Of a DNA stretch of 39,461 nt, positions 9,409 to 16,373 are shown one piece after another. How positions within the stretch are numbered: position 1 is the first letter of the stretch; each line of letters begins with the position of its first letter. The DNA comes from Bacteroidales bacterium. GTDB lineage: Bacteria; Bacteroidota; Bacteroidia; Bacteroidales; F082. The stretch spans positions 1 to 39,461 of the forward strand of contig JAILDR010000011.1 in the NCBI GenBank assembly GCA_024689285.1. The letters are read 5' to 3'. A model generated the notes under the pieces. The model saw only the letters and a program-made list of their open reading frames with translations. It searched no databases and was not told the origin of the DNA. The translations under genes and the position numbers were made by a program.

Positions 9409-10203
9409 TCAATACTTGTTGAAGCGCGAGCCCCAACTGTAAGACAATTGCAAGGTCAGATAGAACCAGGGATTGCGTTGTCCATCCATGATAAGAACGC
9501 CCATAGGAAAACCTTCAGCGACGGCTTTCAAGTTAATTGAACGCACACGAGTACGTGAATTACCGAAATCGAAACTGATGCCTAACGAAGCGTGTGCACC
9601 TGGCGAGAATTTCAGCTGGTTGAAACCTTTGAAAAACGGAGCTCTGCCAATGATTTCAACCCAATTATCTTTCTGATCAAAAGTTTGTTCCTCAACAACT
9701 TCGTCATAGCCTACGCTGGTAGGATAAAACACAAGCACGTAGTAATAATAAGGCTTCAGCAAGGCTACAGATGCACCTATTTCATAGTTCCAACGCGTTT
9801 CCACACCGCCCCAATAAGGCTTTCCGAAGATGCGCTGATCGGCACCATAACCGACACGCAAAACGAAAGCGGCATTGAGTTTGCCATAAATGTAAGGGCT
9901 TGTATAATAAGTTGAAACATTGACAGTCTTGATTTCTTTCGTGGAATGCAGGGATGCCAGTTCAACCTCCCAAAACGTTGTACGTTTGATGTTCTTGATA
10001 CGCCCGATTCTGAATCCAGCAGCAAAACCTTGCGAATGGATGGCAACATGAGTGGTGTTTTGCCGCTCATAAATGATACGTTCTTCAATGGGCTTGTCGT
10101 CTTCTGACTGAATGTCAATTTCTTGGGCAGGCAACAAAAATGCACACGCTCCAAAAAGCATGAGCATGACAATGCGCAATACCGGTCTCAAGCGAGCATT
10201 CAT
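9409..10203 (-). CDS. Predicted outer-membrane beta-barrel protein, function unknown
   Basis: I do not recognise a named family. From the ATG at 10203 (264 aa) there is a signal peptide ending in LPAQ, then a series of amphipathic beta-strands with Tyr/Trp-rich girdles (YYYYVLVFYP, FYLTLQLSYSW) and a terminal strand ending in Tyr, all typical of an outer-membrane barrel. A GTG 12 nt upstream would add four residues and is less likely. The gene sits 20 nt behind a 43-codon lipoprotein gene on the same strand, so the pair is probably one transcript and may form one envelope unit. I cannot tell whether it is a porin, a transporter or an assembly factor. Confidence 0.75.
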   Translation of the reverse strand: MNARLRPVLRIVMLMLFGACAFLLPAQEIDIQSEDDKPIEERIIYERQNTTHVAIHSQGFAAGFRIGRIKNIKRTTFWEVELASLHSTKEIKTVNVSTYYTSPYIYGKLNAAFVLRVGYGADQRIFGKPYWGGVETRWNYEIGASVALLKPYYYYVLVFYPTSVGYDEVVEEQTFDQKDNWVEIIGRAPFFKGFNQLKFSPGAHASLGISFDFGNSRTRVRSINLKAVAEGFPMGVLIMDGQRNPWFYLTLQLSYSWGSRFNKY

Positions 10204-10223
10204 GGCCCCTGACACCTTAATTA

Positions 10224-10355
10224 TTAATAGCGCGTCTCTTTCACGTATTTTTGCGACTCACCATAGGCAGGGCAAGTAGAGTTTGACCTGCAAGAGGACA
10301 TGATGATGCCTGATACAAAGGCAATTAACAATGCGATGACAACTCTTCTCTTCAT
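10224..10355 (-). CDS. Small lipoprotein, 43 aa
   Basis: This short gene was found by reading the intergenic gap. ATG at 10355 gives 43 residues: positive N-terminus MKRR, a hydrophobic stretch VVIALLIAFVSGII, and a lipobox-like MSSC with C22 as lipidation site, leaving a mature 22-residue tail with CPAYGES and KYVKETRY. It ends in TAA 20 nt before the barrel-protein start, so co-transcription is likely. A plausible promoter (TTAATTTGC) lies about 20 nt upstream, divergent from the ung promoter. Function is unknown. Tiny lipoproteins with a CPAY motif near outer-membrane genes are, as far as I recall, recurrent in Bacteroidota. Confidence 0.75.
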   Translation of the reverse strand: MKRRVVIALLIAFVSGIIMSSCRSNSTCPAYGESQKYVKETRY

Positions 10356-10407
10356 TTTGTTGATATTTAGTTTGCAAATTAACGGAATTTTATTGGAATT
10401 ATTACAC

Positions 10408-10415
10408 TATCTTTG
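10408..10415 (+). promoter_or_regulatory. Bacteroidota -7 box for ung-rdgB
   Basis: TATCTTTGC lies 17 nt upstream of the ung ATG. Confidence 0.65.
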
Positions 10416-10431
10416 CGGAAAAATTTGAATT

Positions 10432-11109
10432 ATGCCTGTTAGAAAGCCCGATATCGATGAAAGCTGGTACCGTGTGTTGCAACCGCAATTTGATGCGCCC
10501 TATTTCTCGGACCTAAAGACATTCCTCGTCAGCGAGAAAAGGCAATATACCGTTTATCCGCCCGGTCCGTTGATTTTCAACGCTTTTAATCTTACACCTT
10601 TCGACAAGGTGAAAGTGGTCATTTTGGGTCAAGACCCATATCATGGTCCAATGCAAGCACATGGGCTGTCTTTTTCTGTGCCTGATGGGGTTCCGTTTCC
10701 TCCCAGTTTGAATAACATTTTCAAGGAACTACACGACGACCTTGGTATCGTCATCCCTCGTTCAGGCAACCTCGAAAAATGGGCACGTGAAGGTGTGCTG
10801 CTGCTCAACGCATCATTGACAGTGCGTGCCGGTCAGGCTGCCTCACATTCACATCACGGATGGGAACAGTTCACCGATGCAGCTATACGGGCACTATCAG
10901 AGCAAAGAGAGCATATCGTTTTCATCCTGTGGGGCAATTACGCCATTGCCAAACAAAGCCTCATCGATTCCAACAAGCACTTGATCCTCAAATCAGTACA
11001 TCCCTCTCCCCTATCGGCAAGCCGTGGATTCTTCGGTTGCCATCATTTCTCAAAAGCGAATCATTATTTGAAAAACAACGGTATTACACCAATTGACTGG
11101 AGCCTATGA
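10432..11109 (+). CDS. ung: Uracil-DNA glycosylase, family 1
   Basis: This enzyme removes uracil from DNA to start base excision repair. The 225-aa protein is the usual family length and has the water-activating loop GQDPYHG (66-72, D68), the uracil-binding LLLNASLTV segment (N126 region) and the minor-groove loop [13 protein letters not shown] (H190). Its stop overlaps the start of the next gene in ATGA, which indicates translational coupling with the NTP pyrophosphatase. Together the two genes form a small nucleotide-quality and uracil/deamination-repair operon driven by the box at 10408. Confidence 0.97.
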   Translation: MPVRKPDIDESWYRVLQPQFDAPYFSDLKTFLVSEKRQYTVYPPGPLIFNAFNLTPFDKVKVVILGQDPYHGPMQAHGLSFSVPDGVPFPPSLNNIFKELHDDLGIVIPRSGNLEKWAREGVLLLNASLTVRAGQAASHSHHGWEQFTDAAIRALSEQREHIVFILWGNYAIAKQSLIDSNKHLILKSVHPSPLSASRGFFGCHHFSKANHYLKNNGITPIDWSL

Positions 11110-11696
11110 AACAAATTGTATTTGCCACCAACAACAAGAACAAACTGCGCGAGATGCGCGAAATCATGGAAGGCCTTTACAAGGTCTTGAGTCTCGACGA
11201 CATCGGATGTCACGAGGAAATCATTGAGGATGCCGACACCATTGAAGGCAATGCCAAAATTAAAGCTGATTTTGTCACCCAAAAGTACCATGTTGACTGT
11301 TTCGCTGATGACACAGGGCTTGAGGTAGAGGCTCTCGAAGGCGCGCCAGGCGTATATTCAGCACGTTATGCAGGAGAGCATTGCTCCTATCAAGACAACG
11401 TGGACAAAATGTTGGCCGCCATGAAAGGGAAGACCAACCGGAAGGCAGCGTTCAGAACGATAATAGCCTTGAACCTCAATGGAGAATCGCATTATTTCGA
11501 AGGCCGATGCGACGGGCAAATTAGCGAGACGCAGCGCGGCAACGAAGGTTTTGGCTACGACCCCATCTTCCAACCTGACGGCTACACTCAAACCTTTGCC
11601 GAGCTGGGACATGAGGTGAAAAACGCTATCAGTCACCGAGGCAGAGCTACACAAAAACTGATTGCCTTCCTCAAAGAAGAGACATTAAAAGAATAG
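11106..11696 (+). CDS. rdgB: RdgB/HAM1 non-canonical purine NTP pyrophosphatase
   Basis: This enzyme hydrolyses dITP, ITP and XTP to monophosphates and so keeps deaminated purines out of DNA and RNA. The 196-aa protein has the N-terminal signature [15 protein letters not shown], the [10 protein letters not shown] motif, [22 protein letters not shown] and the SHRGRA C-terminal motif. It overlaps ung by four nucleotides (ATGA). The functional link is direct: both products deal with deaminated bases, one in the nucleotide pool and one in DNA. Confidence 0.96.
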   Translation: MKQIVFATNNKNKLREMREIMEGLYKVLSLDDIGCHEEIIEDADTIEGNAKIKADFVTQKYHVDCFADDTGLEVEALEGAPGVYSARYAGEHCSYQDNVDKMLAAMKGKTNRKAAFRTIIALNLNGESHYFEGRCDGQISETQRGNEGFGYDPIFQPDGYTQTFAELGHEVKNAISHRGRATQKLIAFLKEETLKE

Positions 11697-11706
11697 AGGT
11701 CTACAA

Positions 11707-11934
11707 TTATGATTTTTCTTCATAACAATCACGCAAGAAGTTGTGTTTAAGAATCTCTGAAATCTTCATCAACTGATCAAGATCAATACTCTTGCGATTA
11801 AATAACTTGTAGATATTTGATTTCTCACAACAAATATTCTCGGCAAGCCAATTGACCGTACGGCCTTGTTTACGCATTTCAAAGCGAATCATTTCGCCCA
11901 CATGAACGTCCTTCATCTTAAAATTACCTTGCAT
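11707..11934 (-). CDS. Small XRE-family HTH protein
   Basis: A 75-aa protein containing a Cro/C1-type helix-turn-helix: GEMIRFEMRKQGRTVNWLAENICCEKSNIYKLFNRKSIDLDQLMKIS, cut here only by its helices. The recognition-helix region is about residues 34-48. There is no partner domain, so it is probably a stand-alone repressor or a relic of a larger module. It has its own promoter box (11958-11965) and a 5' region that is almost pure A/T, a possible operator. An alternative start is the Met at 11916. It is convergent with rdgB, separated by 10 nt. Confidence 0.75.
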   Translation of the reverse strand: MQGNFKMKDVHVGEMIRFEMRKQGRTVNWLAENICCEKSNIYKLFNRKSIDLDQLMKISEILKHNFLRDCYEEKS

Positions 11935-12115
11935 AGCATCGTTTTTTAATTAGGCCACAAAAGTAGCTCAACAGCAAAAAACAGCAAAAAAACCAAAAAA
12001 GAAAAACAATAAAAACTAATCAAATATTGATAAATAAAAATATTGTTTATCTGTAATTTACAAAAAAATCAAAAAAAATCAAACATAAAATCAAAGTTTG
12101 ATTAAAAACAAAAAA
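11935..12115. other. Extremely A/T-rich intergenic region with AATCAAA motifs and palindromes
   Basis: This 181-nt gap separates the TPR-lipoprotein gene from the XRE gene, both leftward. Much of it is runs of A with repeated ATCAAA words (near 12018, 12068, 12078, 12090), a perfect palindrome AATCAAAGTTTGATT at about 12089-12103, and AATATTGATAAATAAAAATATT at about 12025-12046 (key arms AATATT). No ORF or tRNA is seen. It could be an operator for the XRE protein, a terminator for the upstream operon, or both. Confidence 0.55.
11958..11965 (-). promoter_or_regulatory. Bacteroidota -7 box for the XRE gene
   Basis: The minus strand reads TACTTTTG, 23 nt upstream of the ATG at 11934, inside the A/T-rich gap. 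Confidence 0.55.
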
Positions 12116-13810
12116 TCATGCGTATATATCAGAGGACCAATCTTTTAGTAAACCATTCAAAACAAACTGCAAATTCGACTTATTGTCGAAAATCTCATGC
12201 AATTTGAGTGACCGGGTCCATACGGCCTGATAAGTTTTGCCCATCAAGGCGGCAGCCTGGACCTCGCTTACGCCAAGGATATACATGCAGCAATACACAA
12301 CGTCAGAGCGTTTCAACCGAGGATACTTCTCGATAATCCTAACCGAAAATTTCGGGAATACTGCGTCAACAGCATTGACAAGTGCCGACATCTGGTTTTC
12401 AGACAACACCATCTCAGGGTAGGATACTCCAGCTTTCACATTGGCATTTTTCACCATAAGCACTCGTTTGCAGATGGGCATTTCCATCAAGGTCTCCACT
12501 TTTTTTTCGAAGGGAAGGTGTTGGAATTCAGGGTTGCTGATGACTTGATTGAGTTTGATTTCCAAAGTCTTGATCTGTTCCTCCTTGCTCCTCGACACCT
12601 GTCTGGCCGACTCAATCTCACCCTCCAATGATGCAGTGATTCGGGCATGATTGGCTATTTCCAGCTGATGGCGTTTCGCCCTGCTATGGATAAAAACACT
12701 ATCTACAGCTATAATAAAGGACAATAATACGATAATCAAAACAATAAAGAAGAGTTCATCTTTATTGCGAGCATCCTTAGTATTAGACTTGTATTCCTCA
12801 TATAGAGTCACCAAATGGGACTTCTCTCCACTACGAAGCACTTGTTCCGAGTAAAAATCAGCCAACAACTTTCCATAATGGGCTGTTTTTTCAGTATCAC
12901 CCAAGAGAGAAGCCAACTCGATAATACGGCAATATGCTTTGGTGGTCTGACGCGCCAACAAAGGATAACTCTGCTCGTAATGATACAAGGACGAATCATA
13001 CTGCTGAAGGTCATAATAAACGAATCCCAGACCGAAATGCAGCCTATGGGTTCTCCAAGTATTATCAGAATTATCCAATGCTTCGAGCAGCAAGGTCTTG
13101 GAGCCTTCGCTATCACCCATGCTCGAAAGGGTGATGCTTCGGTGCAACACACTATTGAATTTCAATAATTCATTGTCTATGTTGAAGAGGTGATAAATGC
13201 TGTCAGCAGCCTTATAATACTTCACAGCAGTCAAACGGTTCTCCTGAGCCAGATAGATGTCGCCCATCAGTTCGTAGTTAGAGGCGACACCGTCCCAATA
13301 CGCCTCTTTTTCAAAGCATTCGTTTGACTGTTCAAGACATTCAACGGCCACATCCCAAGTGTTATAACCATAGAGAAACTCAGCCAAATGGTCATATATT
13401 ATTCCTGTAAAATGCTCATATTCAGAAAAACCTCCAGAAAAACGAATCACCCTGCGCTTTCTGCTCAATCCATCGGTAATCCACAGCGACTGCAAATAGT
13501 TAGAAAAAGATTGTTCACTCGCTCCTTCAAGACGTTCCTCGATGAAGGACTTGTAATAAATCGAACGAGCATATTGGAAAGTCAAAAACTTATTATTGCG
13601 GTAGGCTTTCAGGGAATGGATGGAGTCGTAAAAGCGATAGGCATCCTGCATAAGATGTAGTGCACTATCGGGCTGACAATCCATCAGTTCATATATCTCG
13701 TCAATAACAGGCATGTCGTCTGACAAGGTCTCAAACGTAGACTTCCGGTGACAGCCCAAAGCCGACACCAACACGAAAGTCAAAACAAAGAGCGTTCCGC
13801 GTTTCATCAT
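12116..13810 (-). CDS. TPR lipoprotein with transmembrane span, coiled coil and C-terminal HTH-like domain
   Basis: From ATG 13810 (564 aa; the frame stays open upstream to a GTG inside the previous gene). The N-terminus has a lipobox (SALGC). About residues 30-345 form TPR-like helical repeats. A strong transmembrane helix lies at about 353-374 (FFIVLIIVLLSFIIAV), followed by basic residues and a coiled coil at about 377-425. The C-terminal part contains KRSDVVYCCMYILGVSEVQ and AALMGKTYQAVWTRSLKL, which reads like a LuxR-type helix-turn-helix. This is the architecture of Bacteroidota membrane-tethered TPR regulators: sensor outside, DNA-binding part in the cytoplasm. It lies 8 nt behind the kinase/deaminase gene, so the operon includes it. 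Ligand and targets are unknown. Confidence 0.78.
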   Translation of the reverse strand: MMKRGTLFVLTFVLVSALGCHRKSTFETLSDDMPVIDEIYELMDCQPDSALHLMQDAYRFYDSIHSLKAYRNNKFLTFQYARSIYYKSFIEERLEGASEQSFSNYLQSLWITDGLSRKRRVIRFSGGFSEYEHFTGIIYDHLAEFLYGYNTWDVAVECLEQSNECFEKEAYWDGVASNYELMGDIYLAQENRLTAVKYYKAADSIYHLFNIDNELLKFNSVLHRSITLSSMGDSEGSKTLLLEALDNSDNTWRTHRLHFGLGFVYYDLQQYDSSLYHYEQSYPLLARQTTKAYCRIIELASLLGDTEKTAHYGKLLADFYSEQVLRSGEKSHLVTLYEEYKSNTKDARNKDELFFIVLIIVLLSFIIAVDSVFIHSRAKRHQLEIANHARITASLEGEIESARQVSRSKEEQIKTLEIKLNQVISNPEFQHLPFEKKVETLMEMPICKRVLMVKNANVKAGVSYPEMVLSENQMSALVNAVDAVFPKFSVRIIEKYPRLKRSDVVYCCMYILGVSEVQAAALMGKTYQAVWTRSLKLHEIFDNKSNLQFVLNGLLKDWSSDIYA

Positions 13811-13818
13811 GCCGTCAA

Positions 13819-14850
13819 TCAACACTTCTGTCCTTCATACTGCTGCACTTCATCGTACTTATATACCAACTCAACACCCACGGTTCGGAACATCTCCTCG
13901 GTCTCAGCACCGTCATGATAGCGACGTTCGCACACCACCCGCACAATTCCACAGTTGATGATAAGCATGGCACAGGTGCGACAGGGTGTCATACGACAAT
14001 ATAAGGTACTACCGTCCAATGCAATACCGCGCCGTGCGGCCTGACAGATAGCGTTCTGTTCAGCATGGACTGTGCGTACACAATGTTGGGTAACGCTGCC
14101 GTCCTCATGGATAGTCTTGCGGAACAGATGCCCCACATCGTCGCAATGCGGCAGCCCTTTGGGCGAACCGACATATCCCGTTACCAGGATTTGTTTATCC
14201 TTAACGATGACACAGCCGCTGCGTCCACGGTTGCAGGTGGCTCGCTCCGAGACCGTGTCAGCAAGGTTGAGGAAATAGTCGTCCCACGACGGGCGAACAT
14301 GCAACTGTCTCAAGACCTTTTCCACCTGTTCCTGAAGTTCAGGGATGCTGCCATTGTTGGTCAACACGAAATCGGCCTCCTTGATGCAGGCACCAAGATT
14401 CTGCTTGTTAGGGTCGGTAGCGGTCATTTCGCGTTCCTCATTGGCCACGAAGGTCTCAAAATCAATATGGTCGGTCTCAGAGCCACGCAGATATGCACGG
14501 TCATAACGAATTCTTCTGTCAGCATCGATAGCAAACAAGTAAAACTCGCCTTTCTCTCGCAGCGAATGAATCTCACCTGGGGTACGTATACTTTCAATGA
14601 TAGCATTTTTACCTTCAGCTTTGGCACGCTCATAGAGCTGGTCGGTGATGTAGCTCGGGCAATGTGCAGCACGCAAATCGTTACCAACCAGGGTCAGCGT
14701 GTCGCGGTTCACTTCGAGACCGCGGCGCTGGCATTCTTCGGAGATATAAGCCCGCACTGAATAGTGCACGAAGCCTTTGTCCTTGACAAGATAGTCGACG
14801 ATAGTCCCTTTGCCCGCACCCAGAGTGCCTGTAATTCCAATGATGATCAT
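13819..14850 (-). CDS. P-loop kinase-like domain fused to deoxycytidylate deaminase
   Basis: A 343-aa two-domain protein. Residues 1-180 form a P-loop nucleoside-kinase-like domain with Walker A GTLGAGKGT (8-16) and an arginine-rich lid-like region (DADRRIRYDR, 109-118). Residues 188-343 form a zinc-dependent dCMP/dCTP deaminase with the zinc motif HAE (262-264; H262 ligand, E264 proton shuttle) and PCRTC (C290, C293). The deaminase turns dCMP (or dCTP) into the uridine form for dTMP synthesis. Stand-alone dCMP deaminases are about 150 aa, so the kinase domain is an addition. The same order of domains is known in yeast DCD1 and in AvcD-type anti-phage deaminases. It lies between a LOG-family gene (31 nt) and the TPR regulator (8 nt). 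Confidence 0.88.
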   Translation of the reverse strand: MIIIGITGTLGAGKGTIVDYLVKDKGFVHYSVRAYISEECQRRGLEVNRDTLTLVGNDLRAAHCPSYITDQLYERAKAEGKNAIIESIRTPGEIHSLREKGEFYLFAIDADRRIRYDRAYLRGSETDHIDFETFVANEEREMTATDPNKQNLGACIKEADFVLTNNGSIPELQEQVEKVLRQLHVRPSWDDYFLNLADTVSERATCNRGRSGCVIVKDKQILVTGYVGSPKGLPHCDDVGHLFRKTIHEDGSVTQHCVRTVHAEQNAICQAARRGIALDGSTLYCRMTPCRTCAMLIINCGIVRVVCERRYHDGAETEEMFRTVGVELVYKYDEVQQYEGQKC

Positions 14851-14881
14851 ATCAGTTGTCAGTTTAGATTTGTTCAGTTAT

Positions 14882-15475
14882 TTATTTGTTTTGTTGGTCT
14901 TTGATTTCGTTAACCCATTTAATAATTTGAACAGGTTTGAAGTTTTCAATCCCTTCCAGCAGCATCTTCGGGTCGTCACTGACGATGATATTGCTGGAGT
15001 GTTCACTATGAATAAAGCCCTCCTTGGTAGCACGAGCAAGGAAATGAACGATGTCGTCATAGTATCCGTTCACATTAAAGAGCGCGACAGGTTTGTCGAA
15101 GACACGCAACTGACTGAGAACTATCACCTCGAAAAGCTCGTCCATAGTACCAACACCGCCTGGCATGGCAATGAAAGCATCAGCCATGTCTTCCAAGATT
15201 TTCTTGCGTTCCGACATGGTCTCAACCACAATCAGCTCATCGATTTCGGGATGTCCCACACGCATGTCTAAAAGATGCTGTGTGATGGTACCCAGCACTT
15301 TGCAATGGCGTGCCATCATCACATCAGCAATGACTTTCATCAAGCCCACATTGCCGCCACCATAAAGCAGTTCACAGTTGTTGTCGGCCAAAACGTGGCC
15401 CAATTCAGCCGCTTTTTCCCGATAAATCGGGTCGAAGCCCATGCTGCTGCCACAAAAAATGCAAATTTTCTTCAT
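14882..15475 (-). CDS. LOG-family nucleoside monophosphate phosphoribohydrolase (TIGR00730)
   Basis: From ATG 15475 the product is 197 aa. It shows the N-terminal CIFCGSS motif, the GGGNVGLM nucleotide-binding segment, and the LOG signature PGGVGTMDELFE; these define the lysine-decarboxylase-like/LOG family, whose characterised members cleave ribose 5-phosphate from NMPs such as AMP or cytokinin nucleotides. The start at 15475 lies 15 nt after the TACCTTTG box; the frame's upstream Met at 15493 lies inside that box and is rejected. It is the first gene of a leftward operon with the kinase/deaminase fusion and the TPR regulator, so a role in nucleotide turnover fits the context. Confidence 0.92.
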   Translation of the reverse strand: MKKICIFCGSSMGFDPIYREKAAELGHVLADNNCELLYGGGNVGLMKVIADVMMARHCKVLGTITQHLLDMRVGHPEIDELIVVETMSERKKILEDMADAFIAMPGGVGTMDELFEVIVLSQLRVFDKPVALFNVNGYYDDIVHFLARATKEGFIHSEHSSNIIVSDDPKMLLEGIENFKPVQIIKWVNEIKDQQNK

Positions 15476-15490
15476 CGCTGGAATTTTTTG

Positions 15491-15498
15491 CAAAGGTA
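15491..15498 (-). promoter_or_regulatory. Bacteroidota -7 box for the LOG-deaminase operon
   Basis: The minus strand reads TACCTTTGC, 15 nt before the LOG ATG. It is back-to-back with the mtnN promoter, only 8 nt away. Confidence 0.65.
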
Positions 15499-15506
15499 GT
15501 ATTTTT

Positions 15507-15514
15507 TATATTTG
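15507..15514 (+). promoter_or_regulatory. Bacteroidota -7 box for mtnN
   Basis: TATATTTGC lies 20 nt upstream of the mtnN ATG. Because it is so close to the opposing LOG box, the two divergent promoters must share upstream DNA. Confidence 0.65.
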
Positions 15515-15533
15515 CAGCCCAAAAAGTTATATT

Positions 15534-16289
15534 ATGAGTCGAAATATTGGCATATTAGGCGCAATGGCGCAGGAAATTGATGAAGTAAAAGCATTGCTAA
15601 CAGAGAAAACCATCGTTAAAATCGCGAAACGTGAATTCGTGGTAGGCAAAATCAACAATGTGCGTTGCGTGGTGGCTTTCTCAAAATGGGGCAAGGTTGC
15701 CGCCTCGATTACAGCGACCTTATTAATACAGGAGTTTGGCATCACCGACCTGTTTTTCATTGGTACGGCCGGAGCTTTGGCCGACGGCCTCAAGGTGGGC
15801 GACATCGTAGTTTCAAAACGCCTCGTCCAGCATGACTTGGACGCCCGTCCCATCATCTCGCGATTCGAATTGCCCTTGCTGAACCGCATCTATATCAACA
15901 GCGACGACGAACTGACCAAGTTGGCGGGCAATGCCATCACCAAACTTATTAATAAAGGTGTGGAAAATATAGTCGGAAAAGAAACCGCAAAAGAATTTAA
16001 CCTTGCCCCCACCCTGCATTTTGGCGATATTGCCAGTGGTGACCAATTCATCAACAGCAACGAAAAACGCGAAGAAATTCTCTCCTTGCTGCCTGAAGTT
16101 CAATGTGTTGAAATGGAAGGTGCCGCGGTGGCACAGGTCTGTTTTGAGTTTTGTATACCCTTCACCGTCATCCGAACCATCAGCGATACGGCCAATCACA
16201 ATGCCAGCGTGGACTTCGGCAGGTTCATAAATGAGGTGGCCAACGTATACTCCAGAGCCATTGTAACCGAAATCATCCACGAATTTTGA
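15534..16289 (+). CDS. mtnN: 5'-methylthioadenosine/S-adenosylhomocysteine nucleosidase
   Basis: This enzyme cleaves adenine from MTA and SAH, recycling methionine-pathway by-products and feeding the LuxS route. From ATG 15534 the protein is 251 aa. Catalytic residues by family comparison are E14 in GAMAQEIDE, E195 in VEMEGAAVAQ and D218 in RTISDTANH; the GTAG phosphorylase-fold motif lies at 78-80. The longer frame from 15441 runs through the promoter box and is rejected. The gene contains two copies of the unusual A/T motif described in the findings (15717-15729 and 15943-15961). Confidence 0.96.
   Translation: MSRNIGILGAMAQEIDEVKALLTEKTIVKIAKREFVVGKINNVRCVVAFSKWGKVAASITATLLIQEFGITDLFFIGTAGALADGLKVGDIVVSKRLVQHDLDARPIISRFELPLLNRIYINSDDELTKLAGNAITKLINKGVENIVGKETAKEFNLAPTLHFGDIASGDQFINSNEKREEILSLLPEVQCVEMEGAAVAQVCFEFCIPFTVIRTISDTANHNASVDFGRFINEVANVYSRAIVTEIIHEF
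15943..15961 (+). repeat. 19-bp repeat shared with sufE, copy 1
   Basis: AACTTATTAATAAAGGTGT inside mtnN, identical to 26621-26639 inside sufE but read in a different frame (here as K-L-I-N-K-G-V). Confidence 0.8.
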
Positions 16290-16319
16290 CCTCTTTTATT
16301 GCAGTAAGGAAAAAAGCCG

Positions 16320-16327
16320 TATATTTG
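16320..16327 (+). promoter_or_regulatory. Bacteroidota -7 box for the pseudokinase/SprE gene run
   Basis: TATATTTGC lies 47 nt upstream of the ATG at 16374. No other clear box is seen before the S41 gene ending at 23802, so this promoter may drive the whole rightward run. Confidence 0.6.
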
Positions 16328-16373
16328 CGCCCAAATCGCAACTCTCCAACAGAGTTCAAACACCATTTGAAGA

